NCBI GenBank assembly: GCA_963789275.1
Contig: CAWBKF010000035.1
Span: forward strand, 124,001 to 188,000
Direction of reading: 5' to 3'
Source: DAHUYF01 sp963789275
GTDB taxonomy: Bacteria; Pseudomonadota; Alphaproteobacteria; ATCC43930; CGMCC-115725
DNA: 64,000 nucleotides
Below, in pieces: positions 55,747-63,435 of this stretch (its first letter is position 1; each line of letters starts with the position of its first letter). The translations under genes were made by a program, and so were the position numbers. The notes beneath the pieces were generated by a model, which ran no database searches, was not told the origin of the DNA, and saw only the letters and a program-made list of their open reading frames with translations.

Positions 55747-57554
55747 CGTGCGTCACCTTCCAGTGTAGAAAGATCGCCCTCCGGCAGGCCCAGCTCGCGC
55801 GCCTTGAGCAGGCGGCGCATGATCTTACCGCTGCGCGTGCGCGGCAGGCCGGGACTGAAGTCGATCTCCTTCGGGGCGACCACGGCGCCGAGCCGTTTGC
55901 GGGCATGGCCGAGCAGTTCGCGGCGTAATGCCTCGGAGGGCGAGAAGCCGGGGTTTAATGCAACGAACGCCTTGACGATCTCGCCGGCCATCGGGTCCGG
56001 CTTGCCGATCACCCCGGCCTCGGCGACGGCGGGATGCTCCATCAACGCGCTCTCGACCTCGAACGGCCCGATCAGGTGGCCGGAGGACTTGATCACGTCA
56101 TCGGCGCGACCGACGAACCAGTAATAACCGTCGGCGTCGCACATTGCGAGGTCGCCGGTGAGGTACCACGGGCCGATGAAGCACTTGCGATAGCGCTCCT
56201 CCTCGCTGAGGTAACCACGCATCATCGACGGCCATCCGGCTTTGAGCGCGAGCTCGCCTTCCACCATCGGTTTTTCGATTGGTGTGACGCTGCCGTCGGC
56301 ATTACGCTGCACGATGGCCGCCTCGATGCCCGGCAGCGGCTTCCCCATCGAGCCGGGCTTCACGTCCATCGCGACGAAGTTGGCGATCATGATGCCACCG
56401 GTCTCGGTCTGCCACCAGTTGTCGTGAAACGGACGACCGAACGCCTGCTGTCCCCAGACCACAGCTTCGGGGTTCAGTGGCTCGCCCACGCTGGCAAGGA
56501 ACCGAAGGGAAGAAAGGTCGAAGCCGCGCACCGCGTCAGTGCCCAGCTTCATCATCATACGGATCGCTGTGGGCGCGGTGTACCAAACGGTGACACGTTC
56601 GCGCTGCAGGATGTCGTACCAAGTCCCGGCGTCGAACTCCGCCTCGGCGACCACGCTTGTCACGCCATTGGTCAGCGGCGCGATGATGCCGTAACTCGTT
56701 CCGGTGACCCAGCCGGGGTCGGCCGTGCACCAGAAGATGTCGTCGTCATGCAGGTCGAGCGCGTAACGGCCGGTGATGTGATGTGTCACTACGGCTTCAT
56801 GCACATGAATGGCACCTTTCGGCCGGCCGGTCGTTCCGCTGGTGAAGTGCAGCAGGGCACGATCCTCGGGGTCGGTCGGCGGAATAGTGAAATCGGGGTT
56901 TTGCGGGTCCAGAAGCTGACGCCAGTCGAGAGTGCCGGGCACCTCGGTCGACGCCTCGCCCTCCTCGGACACCAAGATGACGTGCTCAAGCTTCGGCAGG
57001 CGGGAACGGAGCGCCGCCACTTTACGGCGATACAGCGGTTCGGTGGTCACCAGAACGCGGCCTTCGCCGATGGCGAGCCTGGTCGCGATCGGCTCCGGAC
57101 CAAAAGCTGAGAATAGTGGCGAAACGACACATTTCGCCTTCAGAGCGCCGAGCACCGCGATGTAAAGCTCGGGGATTCGACCGGCCAGGACGAACACGCT
57201 GTCGCCTTCTCGTGTGCCAAGGCTGCGAAGCGCATTGGCGAACCGGCTGGTCGCGGCCTTCATGTCGCGGTAGGTGAGGATTCGCCGGCCACCAGCACGC
57301 CCGATCCAGCGTAATGCGTCACGATCGGCGCGTGATCCGATGGCATGACGATCGACGGCTTCATGCGCGATATTCAGACCTCGACCGCCGGGCAGGCCGT
57401 CCAGCAACGCGCGCGCTGTTCCCCATGTGAACCCGCTGCAGACCTGCTGGTAGTCGGGCAGGTTGGGGGGCACACCCGGCATCCCGCGTGGCTTGACGAT
57501 CCGCGGATAGAGGTCTGCAAGGAGGGTACGATTAGCCGCCGGCTCCGACACCAT
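55743..57554 (-). CDS. Acetate-CoA ligase-like AMP-forming synthetase
   Basis: 603 residues of the acetyl/propionyl-CoA synthetase type. LHFTSGTTGRPKGAIHVH (about 234-251), WCTADPGWVTGTSYGII, FHDNWWQTETGGIMI, WYLTGDLAMCDADGYYWFVGRADDVIKSSGHLIGP, and the catalytic, acetylatable lysine in PRTRSGKIMRR (about 577). ATG at 57552-57554 is 55 bp from an FNR/FixK box. First gene of the operon with E1-alpha, E1-beta, E2 and carrier protein, so it probably supplies or recycles acetyl-CoA alongside the dehydrogenase. Confidence 0.9.
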   Translation of the reverse strand: MVSEPAANRTLLADLYPRIVKPRGMPGVPPNLPDYQQVCSGFTWGTARALLDGLPGGRGLNIAHEAVDRHAIGSRADRDALRWIGRAGGRRILTYRDMKAATSRFANALRSLGTREGDSVFVLAGRIPELYIAVLGALKAKCVVSPLFSAFGPEPIATRLAIGEGRVLVTTEPLYRRKVAALRSRLPKLEHVILVSEEGEASTEVPGTLDWRQLLDPQNPDFTIPPTDPEDRALLHFTSGTTGRPKGAIHVHEAVVTHHITGRYALDLHDDDIFWCTADPGWVTGTSYGIIAPLTNGVTSVVAEAEFDAGTWYDILQRERVTVWYTAPTAIRMMMKLGTDAVRGFDLSSLRFLASVGEPLNPEAVVWGQQAFGRPFHDNWWQTETGGIMIANFVAMDVKPGSMGKPLPGIEAAIVQRNADGSVTPIEKPMVEGELALKAGWPSMMRGYLSEEERYRKCFIGPWYLTGDLAMCDADGYYWFVGRADDVIKSSGHLIGPFEVESALMEHPAVAEAGVIGKPDPMAGEIVKAFVALNPGFSPSEALRRELLGHARKRLGAVVAPKEIDFSPGLPRTRSGKIMRRLLKARELGLPEGDLSTLEGDAR

Positions 57555-57608
57555 TGGTCCTCGCTTTCCTACACGTTTAATATATTGGATGATTAGGGGC
57601 AGGGCACA

Positions 57609-57622
57609 TTGATCAAGATCAA
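57609..57622. promoter_or_regulatory. FNR/FixK-type box (TTGAT-CAAG-ATCAA)
   Basis: Perfect dyad TTGAT-N4-ATCAA, the consensus of FNR, ANR and FixK2-type oxygen regulators. It lies upstream of the acetate-CoA ligase ATG (57554) and, on the other side, about 280 bp upstream of the CBS gene, so it could act on either or both. Confidence 0.75.
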
Positions 57623-57668
57623 TGACCTTCGGGCAATGCGCGGCAAAGGTTCCTGCAGCCGCACCATC

Positions 57669-57764
57669 ATGCTGTCCGATGGCGCCGTGATCGCAGAAGG
57701 CGATCTCGTGCTGCAACTGCATTTTTTGGAACGAGCATCCGGTGGCGCCGCGCGTGACAAGTGA
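57669..57764 (+). CDS. Possible 31-residue ORF / remnant
   Basis: Begins MLSDGAVIAEGDLVLQLHFLE and ends in a short basic tail. The DGxVIxxGDxVLxLH pattern recalls a segment found within larger uncharacterised proteins, so this is probably a remnant rather than a gene. It lies 46 bp downstream of the FNR/FixK box. Confidence 0.25.
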   Translation: MLSDGAVIAEGDLVLQLHFLERASGGAARDK

Positions 57765-57899
57765 GGTTCGGCGCCTCGCGGATCGTCCAATGTGCCGGAT
57801 ATGGTCGGTCCGTCATCCATGGCAAGACCAGCCGGCTGAAGTCGAGGATGGCATGATCGGTCGGCGAAAGGGAGGCTGGCGGCGAAGGCTGCGGACATC

Positions 57900-58334
57900 A
57901 TGTCGTCGCCCGCCATCTACGTGATGGACGAAACGCCGGTCCGAGAGATCGCCAGAGTCCTACTCGATCACGGCATCAGCGCGGTGCCCGTGATCGGTGA
58001 GTCGGGCGATCTCGTCGGAATGGTCAGCGAGGGTGACCTTGTGGCCCATACCGCACCGACCGATGGAAAGCGTCGATCATGGTGGCTCGATATCATCGAG
58101 AAGAGCTCGGTCACGCACGAAGAGTTCCGCAACTATGTCGCGCGGCACGGTCTCCGCGCGAAAGATGTGATGAGCAGCGGTGTCGTGACCGTGGATGAAG
58201 AGACGCCGATCACGATCATTGCAGAGCTCCTGCAGCGCAAGGCCATCAAACGGGTCCCGGTGCTAAAGAAGGGCCGCATGGTCGGCATCGTAAGCCGCGC
58301 AAATCTGCTGGCGGCGCTCGCTCGGATGCAATGA
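57900..58334 (+). CDS. Tandem CBS-domain protein
   Basis: 144 residues with two CBS motifs: TPVREIARVLLDHGISAVPVIGESGDLVGMVSEGDLVAH and, after a linker with WWLDII, KDVMSSGVVTVDEETPITIIAELLQRKAIKRVPVLKKGRMVGIVSRANLLAAL. CBS pairs bind adenine nucleotides and sense energy charge. The ATG at 57900 leaves the first CBS motif starting abruptly. In-frame codons just upstream read L-A-A-K-A-A-D-I-M, the usual start of this domain, and a GGGAGG precedes a CTG at 57876, so a non-ATG start is possible. Confidence 0.9.
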   Translation: MSSPAIYVMDETPVREIARVLLDHGISAVPVIGESGDLVGMVSEGDLVAHTAPTDGKRRSWWLDIIEKSSVTHEEFRNYVARHGLRAKDVMSSGVVTVDEETPITIIAELLQRKAIKRVPVLKKGRMVGIVSRANLLAALARMQ

Positions 58335-58353
58335 GCCACGGGGGAAAACGCGT

Positions 58354-58530
58354 TCATTCGGGGCGCCGTGCGCGATCGGAGCGGTATCGGCGCGGTTTGG
58401 ACGGCTCTGCCACGCCGAGCTCGGCCTCCGCGCGGAGCCAATGCTCGATCTGCCGCCCGTTGGGACGGCCTTCCACCTCCCAAATGGCGTAGGCTCGCTT
58501 CGCGATCTCCACATTCCGGTCCAGCTTCAT
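58354..58530 (-). CDS. DUF2934 family small protein
   Basis: 58 residues: NVEIAKRAYAIWEVEGRPNG followed by RQIEHWLRAEAELGV, the exact DUF2934 pattern (a helical motif often repeated or fused to stress proteins), then a basic tail. A strong GGAGGAGC ribosome site lies upstream of the ATG at 58528-58530. Function unknown; neighbours suggest a stress or low-oxygen role. Confidence 0.85.
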   Translation of the reverse strand: MKLDRNVEIAKRAYAIWEVEGRPNGRQIEHWLRAEAELGVAEPSKPRRYRSDRARRPE

Positions 58531-58739
58531 CGTACGCTCCTCCTATCCCGCAGCCCTTTGATCCCAGTCGGACATGGGCGGCGTGTGCAGGAGCAGATTT
58601 CGAAGCCGCTCTGCTGAAGCGGATGCGGCTCGTAATGCTCGCTTGGCCGAAATTATGCTGCTGCGCCGCGATGTTGCAGCGTTGGCCGTTACGAGCGCCC
58701 TGTCATCACCCACCGGCCGGTTGCTCGGGCCCTCCACTC

Positions 58740-59264
58740 TTATGCCGGAGCAGCCGCGGCGACTTTTTGATCTCGGACGGTTGAGGTCGTCTCGAGCTCT
58801 TTGGCGAATCGTGCAACGTCCGCGCCGTAGCGGCCCGACCTCACCGCGCTTGCCGTGACCGCGCAGCGCGCGCAAGGCACCTTTCCCGCGAGTTCCCGCA
58901 TCTGAGCGAAGGCGCTCTCGCTGCCGCGGCCGCCAAGAGTGCAGAAAAAAGCCGCTTCGCGCAGGCGCGCCTTATTGGCCATCAGATATGACCTGACGGG
59001 CGAAGACATCGAGCCTGCCCAAACCGGCGTGCCGATGATTACTAGATCATAGGACCCGGGGTCGCGCTCGGCGGATTCGATTGTCGAGGGACGCCGAAGA
59101 AACGCCTCGATAAGCGATTGAACGTAGCCGAGGATACCTCTACGACTTCTCGTGTCGCGGATCTCCTCGATATCGCAGTGAAGCGTGTGCGATATCGCCG
59201 TCGCCAGCATGCGTGTCGTTCCCGAGCGCGAGTAGTAGACGATGAGTGCTTTCATTGGCGCCAT
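58740..59264 (-). CDS. Flavodoxin-like protein
   Basis: 174 residues. FMN phosphate loop YYSRSGTTRMLA near the N-terminus, VIIGTPVWAGSMSSPVRSYL around the 50s loop, and a C-terminal helix. It fits flavodoxin/ NADPH-dependent FMN-reductase-like small electron carriers. Start at 59264 has GGGAG at good spacing; the longer frame to 59282 lacks it. An FNR/FixK box at 59411-59424 lies upstream on this side. Confidence 0.85.
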   Translation of the reverse strand: MAPMKALIVYYSRSGTTRMLATAISHTLHCDIEEIRDTRSRRGILGYVQSLIEAFLRRPSTIESAERDPGSYDLVIIGTPVWAGSMSSPVRSYLMANKARLREAAFFCTLGGRGSESAFAQMRELAGKVPCARCAVTASAVRSGRYGADVARFAKELETTSTVRDQKVAAAAPA

Positions 59265-59410
59265 GCGGGCACTCCCTTCCAACGGAGGCTGGCTCTATCC
59301 GGACACACTTCCTTTTGGCGCTCAAGATAGAGTCTGACGAGCTTGGCGGGGCCCAACGCCGGCATCCGCCGCCGACGAATACTCAGTACCGCAATGCCCG
59401 CTCTGGCGAA

Positions 59411-59424
59411 TTGATTCAGATCAA
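59411..59424. promoter_or_regulatory. FNR/FixK-type box (TTGAT-TCAG-ATCAA)
   Basis: Perfect consensus dyad, 147 bp upstream of the flavodoxin start and also upstream of the DUF2267 gene. Confidence 0.75.
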
Positions 59425-59505
59425 GCGAGCGACCGACCCGATCGGTCACCCGATGCGCTGGGTAAAGGGCACGTGATGGGTTGGCCCGCCTGCGATGCGC
59501 TCACC

Positions 59506-59519
59506 TTGATCTGCATCAA
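59506..59519. promoter_or_regulatory. FNR/FixK-type box (TTGAT-CTGC-ATCAA)
   Basis: Perfect consensus dyad 88 bp upstream of the DUF2267 ATG; most likely activates the rightward run of genes. Confidence 0.75.
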
Positions 59520-59606
59520 CGCCATTTCACTGCATCCATGCATAGGTTTCAAACATGTTTGGTCGATCCCCCGCTGCTTCATCGTCTTGTGTTCAGGAGG
59601 GTTCAA

Positions 59607-60053
59607 ATGGCCAAGGACAGTGTGCTGGATTCTACGATCCAGAAGACCCACGAGTGGCTGCGGGACATCAAGGAGGGCCTTGGCCTCGACGACGACCGCG
59701 CCGCCTACGCCGCGTTGCGCGCCACGCTTCATGGATTGCGGGATCTGCTCGCCACCGATCAAGTGGCGTCATTCGGCGCTCAGCTGCCGATGCTGGTACG
59801 CGGCATCTATTATGAAGGCTGGAATCCGGCCTCGACTTTGACGGGCGAACGGCAAAGACGCGGCTTTCTCGAGGCCGTTCGCCACGAGCTGCGCGAGCAT
59901 CTTGAGCTGTCCGATGCCGAACGTGTCGCGCGGGTCGTCTTCGATGTCGTTACGATGCACGTCTCGCCGGGCGAGATCGAGAAGATCACCCATTCCCTGC
60001 CACGTGAGGTCCGCGCGCTGTGGCTTCAGCCGTCGTCACGCAATGTCCAGTAA
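59607..60053 (+). CDS. DUF2267 family protein
   Basis: 148 residues: KTHEWLRDIKEGLGLDDDRAAYAALRATLHGLRDLLATDQVASFGAQLPMLVRGIYYEGWNP and LSDAERVARVVFDVVTMHVSPGEIEKITHSLPREVRALW, the duplicated helical layout of DUF2267. CAGGAGGGTT precedes the ATG. Members are frequent in stress and hypoxia operons; biochemical role unknown. Two FNR/FixK boxes lie upstream. Confidence 0.9.
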   Translation: MAKDSVLDSTIQKTHEWLRDIKEGLGLDDDRAAYAALRATLHGLRDLLATDQVASFGAQLPMLVRGIYYEGWNPASTLTGERQRRGFLEAVRHELREHLELSDAERVARVVFDVVTMHVSPGEIEKITHSLPREVRALWLQPSSRNVQ

Positions 60054-60114
60054 TCGGCATGTCAGCCCATCATCAACCGGCAAGTCTGCCATGGGCCGCC
60101 GGCGGTCATGGGAT

Positions 60115-60615
60115 ATGGAGCTGACGCTTACCCGGTCCGATCTCGATGCCATGCCCCCGAAGCTGCGCCATCAATTGCTGCTCTATCTTGAGGGCCGCCC
60201 CCGATCGCAAGGCCGGCGACCGCATGGTTCGCGGGCAGTCGAGAGCAAAACGGCGGCATCGCCGCTCGAGCGGCGGCAGGTGGCAGCGCTGCTGCGCGAC
60301 ATCAGTTTCCATCGGCTTGGAAAGCCGTTGCGCGCGCTTCTCGACCGTCTTGCCTACGACGATACCGGGAAGCCGGCCACCCGACGAAGGCTCGCCGCGG
60401 CGCTTCCGACGGGCGAGCGATCGCGCCTCAGCCGGTATGCCGCTGTGCTTAACCGGCTTGCCGCGGAAGCGGCGGGGCAGCCGGGCCTTCGCCTTTGTTG
60501 CTTTGTTCGCAGCAAGGACACCTACGCCATACACCCGGCGACGCGGCAATGGTTGCGTGATCTCCTGCCGGGGATCGAGCGTGCCGGCGAACGAGAGGAG
60601 CCTCTATGGGAATGA
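60115..60615 (+). CDS. Hypothetical protein
   Basis: 166 residues; no family recognised. Starts MELTLTRSDLDAMPPKLRHQLLLYLEG, then a charged linker and LLRDISFHRLGKPLRALLDRLAYDDTGKPATRRRLAAALP, and ends with SKDTYAIHPATRQWLRDLLPG. The middle looks helical and winged-helix-like, compatible with a nucleic-acid-binding fold (inference). Alternative starts at 60043 and 60091 are open. Overlaps the next gene; part of the FNR-box-linked run. Confidence 0.65.
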   Translation: MELTLTRSDLDAMPPKLRHQLLLYLEGRPRSQGRRPHGSRAVESKTAASPLERRQVAALLRDISFHRLGKPLRALLDRLAYDDTGKPATRRRLAAALPTGERSRLSRYAAVLNRLAAEAAGQPGLRLCCFVRSKDTYAIHPATRQWLRDLLPGIERAGEREEPLWE

Positions 60616-60860
60616 TGCCGCCGCTGGCGCCAACGTGCCGGATCAGGATCAACCCCGAGCGCGTCTCCTCGGTGTGGTGGGACTTTGCAAGAGGGCGCTT
60701 CGACGCGCCTGTGGCGCTGGCCCCGATGCTCGAGCCCCTCGGGGCGGAGGAACTATGCGTCACGGCAGACGAGGGCGCCGCCATTCGGACATGGGCGGCA
60801 ACGGTGCCGGATTGGGATGAGATCCGGCCGCCGCTCCTCATCGAGAGGCGCGACACGTGA
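60606..60860 (+). CDS. Small hypothetical protein
   Basis: 84 residues, no family recognised. TCRIRINPERVSSVWWDFARGRFDAPVALAPMLEPLGAEELCVTADEGAAIRTWAATVPDW suggests a compact alpha/beta domain. The ATG (or the second Met at 60612) overlaps the preceding stop, so it is translationally coupled to it; GAGAGGAG lies upstream. Followed 28 bp later by the YbhB-like gene. Confidence 0.6.
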   Translation: MGMMPPLAPTCRIRINPERVSSVWWDFARGRFDAPVALAPMLEPLGAEELCVTADEGAAIRTWAATVPDWDEIRPPLLIERRDT

Positions 60861-60888
60861 CGGCCGACGCCCTGGAGAGGCTTGCCCG

Positions 60889-61347
60889 ATGACGATGCGA
60901 TTGACGAGTGCCGCCTTCGCAAATGGCGGCGAGATCCCTGCCCGCTTCACTTGCGATGGCGAGAACCTGTCGCCACCGCTGGCCTGGTCTGGTGCTCCGC
61001 CGGGGACGCGCAGTTTCGCCATCGTCTGTCGCGACCCCGACGCGCCGTCGGGCCCCTGGTACCACTGGGCCGCTCTGGACATCGCGCGCATCGTCGACGC
61101 GCTTCAAGAACACTGCCGGCCCGGCAGTCCCGCGATGCGCCAAGCCATCAATGATTTTGCAAAGAGGGGCTATGGCGGGCCCTGCCCGCCGCACGGCCAT
61201 GGCCGGCATCACTATCATTTCACCCTTTACGCGCTTGATGTCGAGCAGCTCGATGTGCCGGTGAGCGCGCATTGCCGCAATGTCGAGAACGCCGCCAGGG
61301 CCCATGCGCTCGCCACAGCCGAGCTGATCGGGGTCTATGCGCGATGA
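60889..61347 (+). CDS. YbhB/YbcL family Raf-kinase-inhibitor-like protein
   Basis: 152 residues of the phosphatidylethanolamine-binding-protein fold: IPARFTCDGENLSPPLAWSGAPPGTRSFAIVCRDPDAPSGPWYHWAALDI, then GYGGPCPPHGHGRHHYHFTLYALD. Ligand-pocket residues (DPDAP, HW, GPCPP.G.HHY) are all present. Bacterial members bind small anionic ligands and have unknown physiology. GGAGAGG precedes the ATG. No signal peptide is evident, so probably cytosolic. Confidence 0.92.
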   Translation: MTMRLTSAAFANGGEIPARFTCDGENLSPPLAWSGAPPGTRSFAIVCRDPDAPSGPWYHWAALDIARIVDALQEHCRPGSPAMRQAINDFAKRGYGGPCPPHGHGRHHYHFTLYALDVEQLDVPVSAHCRNVENAARAHALATAELIGVYAR

Positions 61348-61548
61348 TCGCGTGCGAACATGCCCGCGCGAGATACTGAGAGGATCCGCGACGGCGCATG
61401 GCCTCTTTGATCGTCATGGATGGCGCGCTGCGCCGTCGGAGGTCAGGCTCCGAGTGAGCACTGGCAGGCTGACATGGTCGGACCCGGCAGGACTCGCAAC
61501 TGCCAGATGATTTGGGTCAATGCCGGTACCGCAAGGAGGCGCTACGTG

Positions 61549-63138
61549 ATGCGAGCATCGCTTCGGCGGAAAGGCAGGTGGATGATCTTTTTGCATCGGC
61601 GTCGAGCCCGGCGGATCTTATCCTTCTGGCGAGCCGCGGCTCCGCTCGCCGGACTTTGCCTCCTGCTCGTGACAATGGGCGTGGCCGGCGCCGAGAGCAA
61701 AGGGCCGCAGCCACAAGCGATGGCGGCGATGCCGAGCTTTGCTCCGCTGGTCAAGCGAGTGATGCCGGCGGTCGTGACCGTCGCCGTGTTTGAGAGGGCG
61801 GCGTCGGCGAGCGAGGACGAGGACGACGCGACGAGCCCGGAGCGAATGCCGGGCGCGCCGGTGACGCCGTTCGACGACTTCCTGCGTCGCTTCTTCGAGC
61901 AGCGGGGCCAAGGCGGCCTGCCGACCCTGCCCAATCAGCGGCGTATCGCGCTGGGATCGGGCTTCATCATCGATCCCACCGGCTACGTCGTGACCAATGA
62001 CCACGTCATCGCCAAGGCCGTCAGAGTGAGCGTGGTCCTGCAAGACGACAGCCGACACGCGGCCAAGGTCGTCGGACGTGACCCGATCACCGATCTGGCG
62101 CTGCTCAAGATCGAGGCCAAGGAGCCGCTTCCGGCCTTGGACTGGGGCGACAGCGACAGGCTCGAGGTCGGCGATTGGGTGATGGCCGTGGGCAATCCGT
62201 TCGGCCTCGGTGGCACCATCAGCTTCGGCGTCGTTTCCGCCCGCGGCCGCGACATCCATTCCGGGCCCTATGACGATTTTCTACAGATCGACGCCTCGCT
62301 CAACCGCGGTAACTCCGGCGGTCCGACGGTTAATCTCGCCGGCGAGGTGATCGGCATCAACACGGCGATCTATTCGCCCAGCGGCGGCTCCGTTGGCGTC
62401 GGCTTTGCCATCCCGTCGACTCAGGCGCGACCGGTCATCGCGCAGCTGCGCGAGCGCGGCAAGGTCGAGCGCGGCTGGCTCGGCGTCGACATTCAAGAGG
62501 TCACCCCCGAGATCGCCAGAAGCTTCGGCTTGAGCGAGGCCGTCGGCGCGCTCGTGGTCGACATGGTCGAGGGCGGGCCGGCCGCCAAGGCCGGTGTCCG
62601 GCAGGGCGATGTCATCCTGTCGTACGACGGCCGCGCCATCGCCAAGCTGCGCGACCTGCAGCGCGCCGTCGCCGAGACCACGGCAGGACGCGCGGTCACG
62701 CTCGAGATCTGGCGTGAGCGCAAGGCGCTCTCGCTCCCGGTGGCCATCGGCCCGCTGCCCGAGACGCGGCAGACGGCTGAGGCCGCCAAGGCGCCCAGGC
62801 GGCCGGCCGAGCGCGCGAGCGCGCTGGGTCTCGGCCTGACGCCGCTCACCGATGAGTTGCGCGAGGGGCTCGACCTGCCCAAGACCGCCAAGGGCGTGAT
62901 GGTGACCGAGATTGCCGATGACAGCCCTTTTGCCGAACTCGACCTGCTGCCGGGCGACGTCATCCAGTCCATCGACAATCAACCGGCGGCGACGCCGCAG
63001 CAAGTGGCGAAGAAATTGCGCGACGCGACGCCGGGGAAGGGCGGCGGCGTGGTGCTGCTGATCAACCGGGGCGGCAAGCGGCACTACGTCGTCTTGGCGC
63101 CAGGCGCCGACGCCGACGGCGAGCACAACCGCGGCTAG
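61549..63138 (+). CDS. DegP/HtrA-family serine protease-chaperone
   Basis: 529 residues: a long basic N-terminus and signal anchor (LAGLCLLLVTMGVAGAE), then a trypsin-like domain with His about 150 (VVTNDHVIAKA), Asp about 180 (RDPITDLALLKIE) and Ser about 254 (RGNSGGPTVN). Two PDZ domains follow (about 290-380, 425-510). It degrades or refolds damaged periplasmic proteins. AAGGAGG lies upstream of the ATG at 61549; the frame is open further up without homology. It is the last gene before the GroEL gene and shares the stress context. Confidence 0.93.
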   Translation: MRASLRRKGRWMIFLHRRRARRILSFWRAAAPLAGLCLLLVTMGVAGAESKGPQPQAMAAMPSFAPLVKRVMPAVVTVAVFERAASASEDEDDATSPERMPGAPVTPFDDFLRRFFEQRGQGGLPTLPNQRRIALGSGFIIDPTGYVVTNDHVIAKAVRVSVVLQDDSRHAAKVVGRDPITDLALLKIEAKEPLPALDWGDSDRLEVGDWVMAVGNPFGLGGTISFGVVSARGRDIHSGPYDDFLQIDASLNRGNSGGPTVNLAGEVIGINTAIYSPSGGSVGVGFAIPSTQARPVIAQLRERGKVERGWLGVDIQEVTPEIARSFGLSEAVGALVVDMVEGGPAAKAGVRQGDVILSYDGRAIAKLRDLQRAVAETTAGRAVTLEIWRERKALSLPVAIGPLPETRQTAEAAKAPRRPAERASALGLGLTPLTDELREGLDLPKTAKGVMVTEIADDSPFAELDLLPGDVIQSIDNQPAATPQQVAKKLRDATPGKGGGVVLLINRGGKRHYVVLAPGADADGEHNRG

Positions 63139-63257
63139 AAACTCCTGCTTTACGGGCTGCGGCGACGATTGCGAGGAGGGCGCGCGACCGCGCCGGTGGC
63201 TCAGCGCTCCTCAGGCGGCGCTATCTTCGCAGCTATACCAGAGTGCTGCCATCTCCC

Positions 63258-63271
63258 TTGATTCAGATCAA
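63258..63271. promoter_or_regulatory. FNR/FixK-type box (TTGAT-TCAG-ATCAA)
   Basis: Perfect dyad 165 bp upstream of the GroEL ATG and 120 bp after the DegP stop, within the 297-bp gap 63139-63435, which otherwise holds no gene. The spacer TCAG is the same as at 59411-59424. Confidence 0.75.
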
Positions 63272-63435
63272 CGACATGCGCGCGGCCTTGGCTAGGATGC
63301 TTTCGCCTCGCGGAATCCCGATATTCGGAGGTAGGTCGTACCGATCTCCCAGTCGATAAAGCCTCTTGGGTCGAGATACCACGCTGCCGAAAACGAAGCC
63401 ACGACCGAAGCCCACAACTGAAGCGAGGACGCTCA

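Larger units (their letters stand above)
59265..59606. other. Divergent promoter region with two FNR/FixK boxes
   Basis: 342 bp between the flavodoxin and DUF2267 genes. It carries TTGAT-TCAG-ATCAA at 59411-59424 and TTGAT-CTGC-ATCAA at 59506-59519. The second is 88 bp before the DUF2267 ATG, a distance expected for a class II activator site plus leader; the first is placed to drive the leftward flavodoxin gene. No gene is supported in the interval. Confidence 0.7.
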
